Below, one piece after another: positions 1-9,917 of a DNA stretch of 64,000 nt. A program made the position numbers and the translations under genes. How positions within the stretch are numbered: position 1 is the stretch's first letter; each line of letters begins with the position of its first letter. Under the pieces are notes generated by a model, which was not told where the DNA came from, searched no databases, and worked only from the letters and a program-made list of their open reading frames with translations. The stretch comes from Azolla caroliniana (taxonomy: Eukaryota; Polypodiophyta): NCBI GenBank assembly GCA_043228905.1, contig JBHGNT010000014.1:12152001-12216000 (forward strand), given 5' to 3'.

Positions 1-759
1 GACACGTCCTGGTGGGATGTTTGTTTTAGTGATAAAAAAGGAATTATTGACAATTGTGTATCTAGTGATAATTGGACTTTGGAAATGCCATTCACATGGT
101 CACTACAACATGATCGTGTAAATAAAACTCCGAAGCAACAAACTAATGCGATTAATGACAGTTTGGTCCATCCACAACAAAGAGACATTTATGTGGGACC
201 AAGGATGACCAAAGCAGCTAAAGTTAGATGGCAAGGCAATTTGCAAGAGCTCGCAGTGGGGATGTTGATTGCAACACCTGCTGATGACAACTCACAAGGC
301 CACCAATTTTGGATTGGTAAAATTCTAGAAGTGTTAATGCATGAAATAGAAAACACGATCAACTCTATAAAAGTGCATTGGTACAACACTAGAAGTGAAA
401 ATGCTTTTACAGGTAAGCATACATTGGAGATGATTGAATGCCCGACGACAAGGGGAAGTAGGAAGAGGAAGCGAAACATTCGTAACACCTCGAACCTTGA
501 TATCTCTGATGTGGATATCATCGTGTATGACTTCACGCTTACAAAAGTTGGATGTTTAAGAAAGTCAACAATAGATATAATAAAAGAAAAATTACCAGCT
601 CTACAAGGTGGCTCGAGTCAAATGCAAACGAGATCTACTAGACATAATCTAGAGTCACACCATTTAGTTTATGAGGAAGATAATGCATTGATTGGTACAT
701 CCGAGGATGACGAGGAAGAATCCTCATTGTATATTAGTTATAGTAGTGATTCTCCATAA
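1..759 (+). CDS. Hypothetical protein, 5'-truncated by window edge
   Basis: An open frame runs from base 1 to a TAA at 757-759, so the start lies outside the window (a TTG at 79 is only an alternative start). The 252 visible residues include a central stretch with FWIGKI and VHWYNT, the look of a small Tudor/BAH-like or chromo-like barrel. A lysine/arginine-rich patch follows (SRKRKRN), then a serine/acidic C-terminus (TSEDDEEESS). No transposase or polymerase motif is visible. It could be the end of a host gene or the C-terminal part of a DNA-transposon or domesticated protein. Base composition is AT-rich like the flanks, and about 800 bp of AT-rich DNA with no recognised gene follows. I do not recognise the family. 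Confidence 0.5.
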   Translation, partial: DTSWWDVCFSDKKGIIDNCVSSDNWTLEMPFTWSLQHDRVNKTPKQQTNAINDSLVHPQQRDIYVGPRMTKAAKVRWQGNLQELAVGMLIATPADDNSQGHQFWIGKILEVLMHEIENTINSIKVHWYNTRSENAFTGKHTLEMIECPTTRGSRKRKRNIRNTSNLDISDVDIIVYDFTLTKVGCLRKSTIDIIKEKLPALQGGSSQMQTRSTRHNLESHHLVYEEDNALIGTSEDDEEESSLYISYSSDSP

Positions 760-1569
760 AGGAGTGATCATGAATGTATTTTTGGCTATTAAATGTAACT
801 ACCTTCCACTTGTAACAAATCGAGTAATATAAAAGCATGTGTTTTGAATTCTTTCAATTCCTATGAATATCATTTCTTATAAAAAGAAGTTTGGTTGTAA
901 AGTTTGTGATATAAATTGAGAATGTAACTTTTTGAAATTTCACTTTTTAAATTTATTTTTAAATCATGAAAATGGTGGATTTTTAACCTTTTTCATAGTA
1001 TATTTGAGAATGTATGATACTAGTATCAATGTGTTTGTATTATCATTGACAAAGTACTAAAATCAAACGGAATATTCCTTATCCTTCCATTTATGCGCAA
1101 TCCTTCCACATGTGAATGCGAACATGTTGGACTAGCTACCATCTTCCTGATGACATCTTGAGACATTGTCAAGATTCTATTGGTGAGGTCAAGCTCCCTT
1201 ATTACAACAAGCAATGATCAACTAAGACTCTATTGGTGAGGCTAAGCTCCCTTCTTACAACAATCAAGGGTCATTTGTATGCACAACAAAGTAAAATCCA
1301 AACAACAAAAGACCTTTCACTTTGTATTGAAATGCAAATAAAGAAACACTTAGGTTGTCAATTTCAAGAGTATGAAGTGACGTGTGTGTTTGTGCGTGGT
1401 TTACATATAAAACATCACATAGATAACCTCCCCACATTCCTTTGTTTTCACATTTAGGCAACATAAAACATACACTAGATGATGCAAGCTTATAGAACAC
1501 ATGGTAGATAAATTTCTTCAATGTAAATAGAGGGGGAAGCATTTTGTGAAAGAAATAATTGAAGCTTGA
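760..1569. other. AT-rich intergenic DNA, no gene seen
   Basis: No supported ORF. The only structure is a short direct repeat at 1173-1263. Confidence 0.6.
1173..1263. repeat. Short direct repeat, 38-bp units, 53-bp period
   Basis: Units at 1173-1210 and 1226-1263 share the core CTATTGGTGAGG followed by AAGCTCCC and CTTACAACAA-like ends, with a few substitutions. Confidence 0.7.
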
Positions 1570-2037
1570 TCATGATACTTCGCAATGAAATGAAGTACCA
1601 CAATCGGTGTATGGGTACAGAACCGATTGATGAAGAACCACGACCATGTTTTTCAACGCATTCGCGTTGGTCTCTGCTAGTTGTTGGGACACATGGTTGG
1701 CTTGCCACATGGTGAGGAAAGCGCGCACATGCGCCTCGACATCTACTTCATCATTGTTGCGGGGATACAGGTATGGCATTGTGTTAGAGTTTGGGATGTC
1801 GGATGTATCTTCGATAGGGTTGATAACACGGTCAGTAGTTTGTGGGGTGTGGGCGTCACTATAGTCGACCTCCGAACTACTGTCGTTGGTTGCTCCGGTC
1901 TCGTGTTGTGCCTTGGAGAGGACTTCCGACACTGGGTGAACTTGTTCGGTGTGCGTTGATTCAACCACACTTTCTTCGTGATCGATTTGGGGAATGTCTC
2001 TAAGTAGTGATTGTTCCGTGAGTGCAACTTTAGCCAC
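1570..2037 (-). pseudogene. Gag-like N-terminal fragment (Ty3/gypsy type)
   Basis: A 155-codon minus-strand frame with a polar Ser/Thr/Glu-rich start, then a segment around residues 100-130 (VEAHVRAFLTMWQAN). That segment resembles the first helices of plant Ty3/gypsy Gag, where a charged residue, H-V-R-F and a Trp precede the capsid core. The frame ends soon afterwards, with no capsid remainder, zinc knuckle or protease downstream. The fragment is therefore truncated, and the assignment rests on that one block. It could also be a host ORF of unknown function. Confidence 0.35.
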
Positions 2038-2553
2038 GCATTGGGACTCTGCCCGAGTGTGAGATTCGCCTCGTCGTGTTGTCTCTTTGCTGCCTCATCG
2101 GCTAGACGACATTCATTCCCCGGTTGCTCTCAATGTATGCACAGATCAACCAGGCGTGCCAAAAGTGTTACCGTCTTAAGGTAACACGGTGCTAGATACT
2201 CGTACCTTGGGTATTCGATTCAAGGTCTTATGGTCCAGGAGTGTAGTAGTGTCACATCGCTCCGTGAGATCTGATTGTAACAACACACGGATGAATCGAG
2301 TTGTCGTGACTATGGAGACTGAAACCGAGCCAATTGGTTACGTATATGCTATACAAAATGCATAAGAAAAACTCAACACAAATAAACCTCGACACAGAAC
2401 AAAAGAGACATAATATCAGCAAATAGATTTCTATTATAAAAAACAACTTGATACAAGACTATTTGATTCTCTTTTTACAGGCTTTCCATGTCTCTTTTCA
2501 TAGGGCTCATGGGCGGTTACAAATAGAGCGTGAACCGATACTACTAATAATAA
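2038..2553. other. No gene seen
   Basis: AT-rich DNA without a recognisable gene or clear repeat boundary. Confidence 0.5.
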
Positions 2554-3073
2554 CTATTCACCATTTTTAATTTCTGGCTTCTTTATTGCTCGCTCGGCCC
2601 CACCCGCTTTTTGTTCAGCCCATAACCGTTTCTCGTCCCTTTCACACTTGGTTGTCCGAACCGGCCAACAACTAGTTAAAGCATGTTCCAATGCTGCATA
2701 TGGATTTTCATGCACCACATCCTTAGGGTTCTCTATTGAAATCTTTTGTTTAGGTCTTCCCGCTTGACGAAAACCTTGAAAATTCAATGAATTTACAACC
2801 CTTCCCAATTAATCAAATTCAAGGTGACGGGGTAATCCCTTATCCCTAAATTTTTGTTGCCAAGGAACTTTTCCAAGGCCCTCCCTAATTCCTGAATTAC
2901 CTTGCCAAATATTCTCACGAGTAGTGGGAAAACTATTACGTTGCATATTCATTTATTTCCCCTTCGACTTGCCCTTAACTTGATGCCAATCTTTGTCATC
3001 AACATCACTACTAGTTCTATCCAACGGTTTCCCCCCCTTATCTATAACCACTAAACTTTGTTTTTCCATATCC
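2554..3073 (-). pseudogene. Decayed ORF, possibly LINE ORF1-like
   Basis: Read on the minus strand from 3073 to 2554, the frame stays protein-like with two stops (near 2952 and 2809). It contains DDKDWHQVKGKSKGK, WQGNSGIREGLGKV and, near the end, NPYAALEHA. The Trp/Lys-rich block followed by an NPYAAL-type motif resembles the region after the zinc knuckle in some plant non-LTR ORF1 proteins. A LINE ORF2 remnant lies about 900 bp to the right but on the other strand, so the two are not one element. Function unproven. Confidence 0.3.
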
Positions 3074-3083
3074 ATAGATTGAG

Positions 3084-3641
3084 GATATATTTGTAAATAG
3101 TCCTAAAGTCATATAAGTATAAATATGACTTAGGGAAATCACTTTGTAGTGGAACAACTTGTTATTATTATCGTTGTACAGAGAGAGAGATACAGAAAGC
3201 CTCTTCTATTGTAACCGTTGGTTGGCGAACCTAGAAAATATGTTTCTAGTGGGCCTGTCATGGCTATATTTGTAAATAGTCCTGAAGTCATATAAGTATA
3301 AATATGACTTAGGGCAATCACTTTGTAGTGTAACAAGTTGTTATTATTATCATTGTACAAAGAGAGAGAGAGAGAGAGAGATGCAGAAAGCATCTTCTGT
3401 TGTAACCATTGGTTGGCGAAGCTAGACCTCGAGGTTGTTGCCTCTAAGTTTCACATTGTTGTACCTCTCATCTATAGTGATCTTGTTTGGAGTCTATGGG
3501 CTCCCGTGGTTTTTTCCCCGATTAGGGTTTTCCATGTAAACATTTGGTGTCATCCCTGTTGTCTGTGTAAGTGCATTGCTTATTTCTGTTTATTTCTTCC
3601 ATCGTGAGTTTGAGACTCGGTCGTGGCCGAGCGCTATTCCA
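3084..3641 (+). repeat. Remnant LTR of a Copia family related to CopK
   Basis: Shares with the CopK LTR the TATA palindrome (AAGTCATAT, 8 nt, ATATGACTT at 3106-3131), a GA-rich leader, the GTGGTTTTTTCCC and AGGGTTTTCCA blocks, and the terminal hairpin CTCGG-TCGTGG-CCGAG near 3616. The promoter part is tandemly duplicated with a 179-bp period (3084-3262 and 3263-3441), so the palindrome recurs at 3285-3310. I find no pol sequence or target duplication beside it, so it is a truncated or solo LTR. Confidence 0.7.
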
Positions 3642-3969
3642 CACAAACCGGACTCGGCCAGCAAAAGAGCTTCGAGCTCTCTATACCCACACTCACACCT
3701 ACAATGTTAATAGTGGGCCTTTAGTGGGGAGCACTCAGGCTTCCTACGCGAGCAAAGGACTCCATAGCACCAGACGGATACACGAACACTTCGACCTCCC
3801 AAATCGTGGATCCCTCTCTCTCTCTTCTTTCCCTCCAAGGAGAGAGGGAATTCGTTACATCAGGTTGTTAAGACAACCACTTTCTGTCAAAGATTTCCCT
3901 TGATTCTCTCCACCTAAACCTCTTGTTGTCCTCTATACGAATGGAACATAAAGTTACCCCTTTTCTACT
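3642..3969. other. No gene seen
   Basis: An open plus-strand frame crosses the LTR end here, but its sequence (CT-rich, serine-rich) has no recognisable domain. Confidence 0.5.
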
Positions 3970-4685
3970 CTAACTAGTAGTTTAAATATTGTACATATAT
4001 TTACATATGTTTGTACATAAGGTCAGATTTGTATGCATCCATGCACACCCCTTGTTAACGCGCATCTTGCTCCGTTTTTCCCAGTAGCTGGAATCCCTCA
4101 CGACAACGGGAACCCAGACCACAAACACCCATTTAGGACTCCCTCACGAATCTACCATGTCCCGAACCAACCACCGATTCCAATGCCTTCCACACCTCAA
4201 CTTACCACGGGGACACTTTTCACGACCTCTAGGGTCACGAAGGTCATAAAATAATTACAACATAGGAAGTCCATGGACCACACAGGATTGCAAGTTGAAC
4301 ACATCATATATGCTTGAGAGTGCCTAGTTCCTTCCCTCACTCTAAGCTTCAACTGCGCCCTTGCCGAGGGTTTTCCACCCCAATGAACCATGAACACAAT
4401 GGCCCCTATACATAAAGTAGGGGACCCAATGGACCCAAATACATATAGGACCATTATGATAGGTCATACACTCGCTAAATTATATGGTGCAGTAATGGAA
4501 GCAGAGATCATCGATTATATGGAAACCTTAAGTCTTCGAGCACCTACGCAACCTAACTTTAGACGAGTCTTCTCCACTATTGACCATATCTTCACACTTA
4601 GATGCTTAATTGTCTAGACGAAGGCTTGCAAGAAGAAACTATATTGTTGCTTTGTGGACTTCCGCAAAGCCTTTGACATAGTTCC
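3970..4685 (+). pseudogene. LINE ORF2 reverse transcriptase, 5' part
   Basis: Decayed non-LTR retrotransposon ORF2. Frame fragments give DHTGLQVEHI, then the RT fingers block (PIHKVGDPMDP, YRTIMIGHTLAKLYG, FSTIDHIFTLRCL), and after a stop at 4615-4617 KKLYCCFVDFRKAFDIVP, which carries the first catalytic Asp. These are the conserved RT 0-2a and A blocks of plant LINEs. The frame stops exactly at the GYP-1 insertion and resumes at 10382. Upstream, 4033-4254 continues as an N-terminal linker with several stops. The element is 5'-truncated: no endonuclease domain is visible. Confidence 0.85.
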
Positions 4686-5124
4686 TGTCAGGAATAGTAC
4701 TAAAACAGAGATGGAATTAGTACTAAGAACGGCAGTACTATTAGTACTAAGAGGACGGGACTGCGTAAGATTCCCGAGAGAGGAAGTGAGAAGAGGAGAG
4801 AGAGAGAGATAGCGAGAATGAGAGAGAGAGAGAGATGATGACAGCAGCTATATATTATGTGAAAAGATAAGTACAAGCGGCTAAGAGGCTTAAGACTGGC
4901 GTTGAACCAATTTGGTTCAAAACAATGCCTTGTGCCTCCTTTTATAGTGTTTTTAGGAATAATCCTGAAGCTTCTAGAATGTTCCAGAGAGATCTGGAAT
5001 ATACATCAATTTTCTATGATAAAGTATAAATGAAAATAATATCCTACAAAATACAATTCATAATCTAATGGTAAGAGCTCGACCCATGTAGCATAAAGTC
5101 ATGGGTTCGAGTCTTGCCATGACA
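4686..5124 (-). repeat. GYP-1 3' LTR
   Basis: Starts TGTCAGG on the plus strand and ends CCATGACA. Contains a minus-strand TATAAAAG (4946-4939), the palindrome TTGAACCAA/TTGGTTCAA across the predicted RNA start, a GA-rich stretch, and a tRNA-like end (A-box-like TGGTAAGAGC, B-box-like GGTTCGAGTC). Confidence 0.95.
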
Positions 5125-5138
5125 CTATCTCCCCCTTA
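5125..5138 (-). other. GYP-1 polypurine tract
   Basis: On the minus strand, TAAGGGGGAGATAG directly abuts the 3' LTR and overlaps the pol stop codon (5136-5138). This is the usual place for plus-strand DNA priming. Confidence 0.85.
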
Positions 5139-8100
5139 AAGACGACGAGTGGAACGAGTCAGCGCTAATTGCGGACCGGGTTTGTCCGGATACTTTCGGT
5201 GGAAATCAGCAAGAAGATCTTGTGCATTGGCAACATTCTCGACGGGTTCCCAAGTACGTTCGCTTGGACTATAACTGAGCCAATCGACCAAGTAATAAAG
5301 TTTGTTGTGAACAAGTTTGGAATCGAGGATGGTAGCAACTTCATACTTCGGGCCGGCGTCCAACTCCAGCGGGGGCGGCGGTGGTGTCACACGATCGGGA
5401 ATGGTGTTTGCTTTATAAGGTTCAAGAAGCGAACAATGGAAAACCGGATGTATCTGAAGCTGCGGAGGGAGATCCAGGCGGAAGGTGACATCATTAATCT
5501 TCCCCGTAATACGGAAAGGACCGAGTCGTCGATAATCCAACTTGTCGCACGGTCGAGTAGTCTTGATGTGACGACGTAAGAGCCATACTCGATCTCCGAT
5601 GGCAAAAGAGGAGGGAATCCGATGACGATCCGCATAAGTCTTCTGTGTGTGTTGAGCATGACGAAGGTGAGTAGAGAGATCCATCTGGATCTTGCGTAGC
5701 CTCTCCAAATGGTCCTCGGCACGAGGGTTGGTAGGTAGCTCCGGAGTGTCGATCACCGACCAGCGAGGATGGAAACCGGTATAAGCGAGAAATGGGGAGA
5801 CCCGAGTCGAGGAGTGAATAGCATTATTATACGCAAACTCCGCAAAGTGGAGAATCTCGGCCCAATCGTCCTGTTGATAACTCAGGAAACACCGGAGATA
5901 TTGCTCCAACGTTTGGTTTGTTCGTTCCGCCTGTCCATCAGTTTGAGGATGGTAGCCGGAGGAGAGGTTGCAGGAGACCTTGAGCATCCTGAAGAGATGC
6001 TGCCAAAATTTGGAGACAAATTGCGGGCCTCGGTCACTGATAATACTGTCTGGTAGGCCATGATGCCGAAATACCTCACGCATAACAAGAGCGGCGGTTT
6101 CCTCGCTAGTGATGGCTTTAGTACATGGCACAAAATGTGCCATCTTCGTATATCGATCGACGACGGTTAGGATAGCATCGAACCCCTTCGAGACCGGCAG
6201 ATCTCTAATAAAATCAAGACAAATAGACTGCCATGGCTTACTTGGAATTGGTAAAGGTTCCAACAAGCCATATGGATGGTGTCGTGGCATCTTTGCTCGG
6301 CAGCAAGCATCACAGGTCCGAACGTAGTCGTCGACAAAACGGCGCATGTGGGGCCACCAAAAAGATCGCTGCACTAACTCTAACGTCTTGGTACTACCGA
6401 AATGTCCCGCCGTATGGGTGTCGTGACAATGTTGGACGATTTGAAGGCGACAGGAGCAATCGGGGACATATACGCGCTTTTTAAAGAATAACAAACCATC
6501 ATGATATTCGAATTGTCGGTAGTCAATACCTGGTTGTTGAGACTGAGAACAGGATGCCCGAGAAGTATCAATGTGCGCCAGGATGTCTTGAGCAAAACTA
6601 TCCGTCTTCAAGGTTGCACGTATGTCATCGGTAATCCGTGAATCCATCGGGGTGTGAAAAATCCGCGTCGTGTGCAATCGTGTTGGTCCCAAGATTACTT
6701 GCTTTTGATTATCAAATGTTGCGTCACCAGGACGAGGTGCAAGATATGAACGCCGTGATAGTGCATCTGCTTTTCCTTGCTGCTTCCCCGGTCGATATGT
6801 GATTTCGAAGTTGAAACGCGTGAGGAATTGCGCCCACCGAGCTTGCCGTCGATTTAGTACGCGAGCGTTCTGAAAATAAGCAAGATTTTTATGATCGCTA
6901 AAGACAATGACCTGATGTGGAGAGCCCTCTAAGAAATGCCGCCATTGTACAAATGAATCCACGATGGCTAATAACTCCTTGTCATGTATTTCGTAGTTGA
7001 TTTCTGCGACATTGAATTTGCGCGAATGGAAAGCCACCGGATGCAACTCTTCTTTATCGCCTTGTTGAGAAAGGATGCTACCGAGGGCGAAATCTGATGC
7101 GTCGGCCTCCATGATGAATGGTTTGCTTGTATCCACATGAGCTAGAATCGGTTCTGATGTAAAGGCTTTCTTAAGATGCCGAAAAGCCATATCTGCTTCG
7201 ATGGACCAAAGAAATGCTTGGCCCTTCTTCGTAAGTTGTGTGAGAGGTAAAATAATCTTCGAGTAATCCTGTATAAACTTACGGTAGAAGTTAGCAAAGC
7301 CTAGAAAACATTGTACATCTCGTACCGACCGTGGAATTTGCCACTCTAGTACAGTTTGGATTTTAGCTGGATCCATGGCGATGCCCTTTGAGGAGATGAC
7401 GTAGCCTAGAAATTCCACTTGCTTGCAGTCAAAGCTACATTTCTCTAGCTTGGCATAAAGACCATTCTCGCGGAGTCGTTTTAGTACTAATAGTACATGA
7501 GAATCGTGCTCTTCTTGGGTCTTCGAATAAATCAACAGATCATCCAGATAAATGATCAAACAGATATCCAAGAGGTCTCTGAATATATCATTTGCCATGT
7601 GTTGGAAGACTGCGGGTGCATTGGTTAGGCCAAACGGCATAACAGTATACTCGAAATGCCCATACCGCGTGCGAAAAGCGGTCTTCCACTCATCTCCCGG
7701 TCGGATCTGCACGAGATTATACGCTCCTCGTAGGTCGATTTTAGTAAAAAACTTGGCACCATTAACTCGCTCTAAAAGACTTGATATAAGAGGAAGTGCA
7801 TACCTATTCCGGATGGTGACTTTATTCAATCCGCGGTAATCAACGACAAGACGAAGTGAGCCATCTTTCTTCTTGACAAAGAAGATGGGTGCACCGGCCG
7901 GAGATTTCGAATGACGGATGAACCCGCTTGCCAAGTTCTCCTCTATGTAGGCTCGAAGGACTTCTAACTTGGTGGGTGACAAGTTGTAAATTGGTCCCCA
8001 TGGTGGCTCGGTTCCTGGTTGTAAATCGATGGGATAGTCATAGGGACGGTGATGAGGAAGGGTACCGGCTTTTACCTTGTCAAATACATCGGTATAAGGA

Positions 8101-8255
8101 TGATATTTTGCCGGAAGTTGTATTGAGGAGTCCTTCTTAATAGTGCTAGAAGGATGTACTGATATGGCAAATAGGAACATTGCCTCCTTGGGTCCTTCTT
8201 CGCGTAGTTGATGGAGTGAAATGGTCGAAACTCGGTGAGTTGATTCTTGGGGTGG
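5136..8255 (-). CDS. GYP-1 Pol: reverse transcriptase, RNase H, integrase, chromodomain
   Basis: Replicates and integrates GYP-1. Residues are numbered from the Met at 8180. RT spans about 60-290 with the YLDD catalytic box at 211-214. RNase H has Asp360, Glu402 and Asp429. The integrase zinc finger has His residues near 586-593 and Cys623/Cys626. The integrase core has Asp656, Asp716 and Glu752 (35 residues between the last two). A GPF module sits near 887-902. A C-terminal chromodomain (946-999) keeps all three methyl-lysine cage aromatics: Tyr946, Trp967, Tyr970. That chromodomain type is usual in fungal, vertebrate and Tcn1-like elements. The frame is open back to 8255, where a TGA (8256-8258) separates it from protease. 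GYP-H has an Arg codon there, so the stop is a probable CGA to TGA mutation. Ends in the polypurine tract. Confidence 0.95.
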   Translation of the reverse strand, partial: PPQESTHRVSTISLHQLREEGPKEAMFLFAISVHPSSTIKKDSSIQLPAKYHPYTDVFDKVKAGTLPHHRPYDYPIDLQPGTEPPWGPIYNLSPTKLEVLRAYIEENLASGFIRHSKSPAGAPIFFVKKKDGSLRLVVDYRGLNKVTIRNRYALPLISSLLERVNGAKFFTKIDLRGAYNLVQIRPGDEWKTAFRTRYGHFEYTVMPFGLTNAPAVFQHMANDIFRDLLDICLIIYLDDLLIYSKTQEEHDSHVLLVLKRLRENGLYAKLEKCSFDCKQVEFLGYVISSKGIAMDPAKIQTVLEWQIPRSVRDVQCFLGFANFYRKFIQDYSKIILPLTQLTKKGQAFLWSIEADMAFRHLKKAFTSEPILAHVDTSKPFIMEADASDFALGSILSQQGDKEELHPVAFHSRKFNVAEINYEIHDKELLAIVDSFVQWRHFLEGSPHQVIVFSDHKNLAYFQNARVLNRRQARWAQFLTRFNFEITYRPGKQQGKADALSRRSYLAPRPGDATFDNQKQVILGPTRLHTTRIFHTPMDSRITDDIRATLKTDSFAQDILAHIDTSRASCSQSQQPGIDYRQFEYHDGLLFFKKRVYVPDCSCRLQIVQHCHDTHTAGHFGSTKTLELVQRSFWWPHMRRFVDDYVRTCDACCRAKMPRHHPYGLLEPLPIPSKPWQSICLDFIRDLPVSKGFDAILTVVDRYTKMAHFVPCTKAITSEETAALVMREVFRHHGLPDSIISDRGPQFVSKFWQHLFRMLKVSCNLSSGYHPQTDGQAERTNQTLEQYLRCFLSYQQDDWAEILHFAEFAYNNAIHSSTRVSPFLAYTGFHPRWSVIDTPELPTNPRAEDHLERLRKIQMDLSTHLRHAQHTQKTYADRHRIPSSFAIGDRVWLLRRHIKTTRPCDKLDYRRLGPFRITGKINDVTFRLDLPPQLQIHPVFHCSLLEPYKANTIPDRVTPPPPPLELDAGPKYEVATILDSKLVHNKLYYLVDWLSYSPSERTWEPVENVANAQDLLADFHRKYPDKPGPQLALTRSTRRL

Positions 8256-8708
8256 TCAATATCGGACTTCTCTTGTTCTCCAATCTATGGCTGGATTATG
8301 TAATTCAAGCCAAGGTAATCCTAGGACAATGGGATGCTCTGAACTACTAATTATATTAAATGATATTATACACACAAAACTACCTAGGACAACTTGAATG
8401 GGTTCTGATTCTTCTACAATATTCCTGGAAGCAATGGGACGACCATCAATGACCACTACAGATGCGGGACAAGGAAGTTTTCTTAAGGATATCTGAGAAG
8501 CTTGGGCAAAATTTCGATCCATGAAACAGGAATTAGCTCCGGAATCTAAAAGTGCTAGGACGGGTACTGGGGGAGTACTTTTAGTACTAACAATGACTTG
8601 GGCTAGGAACACATTGCTAACTTGCTTGGAAGGAATGGAACCACTAATGGGCTGTACAGATCTAGGGCTGCTATCCAACCAAATGGCTCCTATTTTGGCT
8701 GGACTCAA
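8256..8708 (-). CDS. GYP-1 aspartic protease (start of Pol)
   Basis: Cleaves Gag-Pol. The frame is -1 relative to gag, overlaps its last codons and is the same frame as RT. LLDSGANSCF places the catalytic DSG triad at residues 55-57 of this segment, and the flap-side ILG-type motif IVLGLPWLELH lies near residues 126-136. Both are typical of Ty3/gypsy protease. No ATG fits; expression would be by -1 frameshift from gag at GTTAAAC (8717-8711). The in-frame TGA at its end would cut off RT and integrase unless read through. Confidence 0.88.
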   Translation of the reverse strand: MSPAKIGAIWLDSSPRSVQPISGSIPSKQVSNVFLAQVIVSTKSTPPVPVLALLDSGANSCFMDRNFAQASQISLRKLPCPASVVVIDGRPIASRNIVEESEPIQVVLGSFVCIISFNIISSSEHPIVLGLPWLELHNPAIDWRTREVRY

Positions 8709-9862
8709 TCGTTTAACTCTTCATCTAATTGACTAAGGATTTCAAATTTATTTGAGATACTTGGGCTATTAGTACTATGAATACTATCTGACACTCTATT
8801 AGTGCTATTAATACTATCAGACACTCCGAAGGGAAGAATTGACTCGGGTTTAGTATAGGCGACGATTTGATTTACCTGTCTTCTTGGCCTATGGGGACAA
8901 TTGATGGCGATATGTCCTGGTCCACCGCAATAAAGACATAATCGATTGGCACGTCGTCGTTGCTTTTCTTCTTCCGATAACAGGCCGCGTCGACGCATGG
9001 TATCGATCTCCATCGGTGTCGAAGTATTTGCTTGAGGTATGTCTCGTGCAAACGGTTTAGCCGCGACTGCGGCGTAAGTGGGCTCTGGCCTAGAGCGTGG
9101 TATCTGTAATTGACGTTCTGAACGCCGTTCAAAAAGGCGGTTGTCACATCGAACTGCTCGACTGATTGCCTCCGTAAGAGACTTTGGTTCTTCGGGGAAA
9201 GTTAGAAGTAGATCTTTGACATCGTTTCGCAAGCCATAGCGAAACTGCTCCATTAGTGCTTGATCATCCCAGGGTATATCTGAAGCAAGTAGGCGGAAAT
9301 CCGCCGCGTAGGCAGAGGCTGGACGATCGCCTTGACGCAATCGCCGGATCTTGTTGATCGCCATCCTGATGTTGTCGGTGTCTCCAAAGCAGGCTTTAAA
9401 CTCACCAATAAAATCTTCAAAGTTATTAAGTAAGGGTGATTGTTTTTCTAGAAGCGGAGCAAACCATGTCAAGGCTGAGCCGCTAAGTAGTGTGCCTATT
9501 AGGCCGACTCGAGATGCATCAGTGGGATATCGGGAAGGATGCATCTGGATGACTAAGCGTACCTGATTAAGGAATCCCCGGAATTGCGAACGCGTTCCAT
9601 CAAATTTCACAGGAAGTCCAATCTTGGGCTCTTTATGAAATCCTTGGGGACTGGATCCTTGTTGTTGCAACGCTGCTTCGAGTTGTTGTACCCGTAACGC
9701 TAACTCCCCATGTTGTTGTTGCGTTTGTTGTTTTTCTAGAGCGATTTGTTGCAAATCCCCTATCAGCCGTTGGTTTTCTTGTTCCAGGGCAACAAACTTT
9801 TCTTTTAGGCACTGTAGCTCGGAGAAAACGGATTGGTATTCTTGGGCACTAACAGTAGCCAT
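8705..9862 (-). CDS. GYP-1 Gag (capsid and nucleocapsid)
   Basis: Forms the virus-like particle and packages the RNA. 385 residues from an ATG 69 nt from the 5' LTR end. A coiled coil occupies about 15-66 (heptads, Gln-rich). The capsid core follows, with RFDG-like KFDGT at 86-90, FLNQVRLVIQMHP at 97-109, and the FGD and RLRQG blocks near 159-177. A basic linker precedes a zinc knuckle with Cys309, Cys312, His317 and Cys322 (CX2CX4HX4C). The C-terminus has repeated VSDS/INSTN motifs. Length and order match chromovirus Gag. The frame is intact. Confidence 0.95.
   Translation of the reverse strand: MATVSAQEYQSVFSELQCLKEKFVALEQENQRLIGDLQQIALEKQQTQQQHGELALRVQQLEAALQQQGSSPQGFHKEPKIGLPVKFDGTRSQFRGFLNQVRLVIQMHPSRYPTDASRVGLIGTLLSGSALTWFAPLLEKQSPLLNNFEDFIGEFKACFGDTDNIRMAINKIRRLRQGDRPASAYAADFRLLASDIPWDDQALMEQFRYGLRNDVKDLLLTFPEEPKSLTEAISRAVRCDNRLFERRSERQLQIPRSRPEPTYAAVAAKPFARDIPQANTSTPMEIDTMRRRGLLSEEEKQRRRANRLCLYCGGPGHIAINCPHRPRRQVNQIVAYTKPESILPFGVSDSINSTNRVSDSIHSTNSPSISNKFEILSQLDEELND
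8711..8717 (-). promoter_or_regulatory. Candidate -1 ribosomal frameshift heptamer GTTAAAC
   Basis: In gag phase the minus strand reads G TTA AAC six bases before the gag stop. A -1 slip enters the protease frame, whose upstream stop lies just before. GYP-H keeps the same heptamer at 52397-52391. GUUAAAC is a known slippery sequence in arterivirus RNA. Confidence 0.6.
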
Positions 9863-9917
9863 AGTATAGGGAAAAGGGTAGGAGGATGAGGGAGAGTGAC
9901 AAGTAGGCTAGAGGGAG

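Noticed and set aside
5169-7839. Plus-strand ORFs across GYP-1 Pol
   Set aside because: They are antisense shadows of the minus-strand Pol with no recognisable domain.
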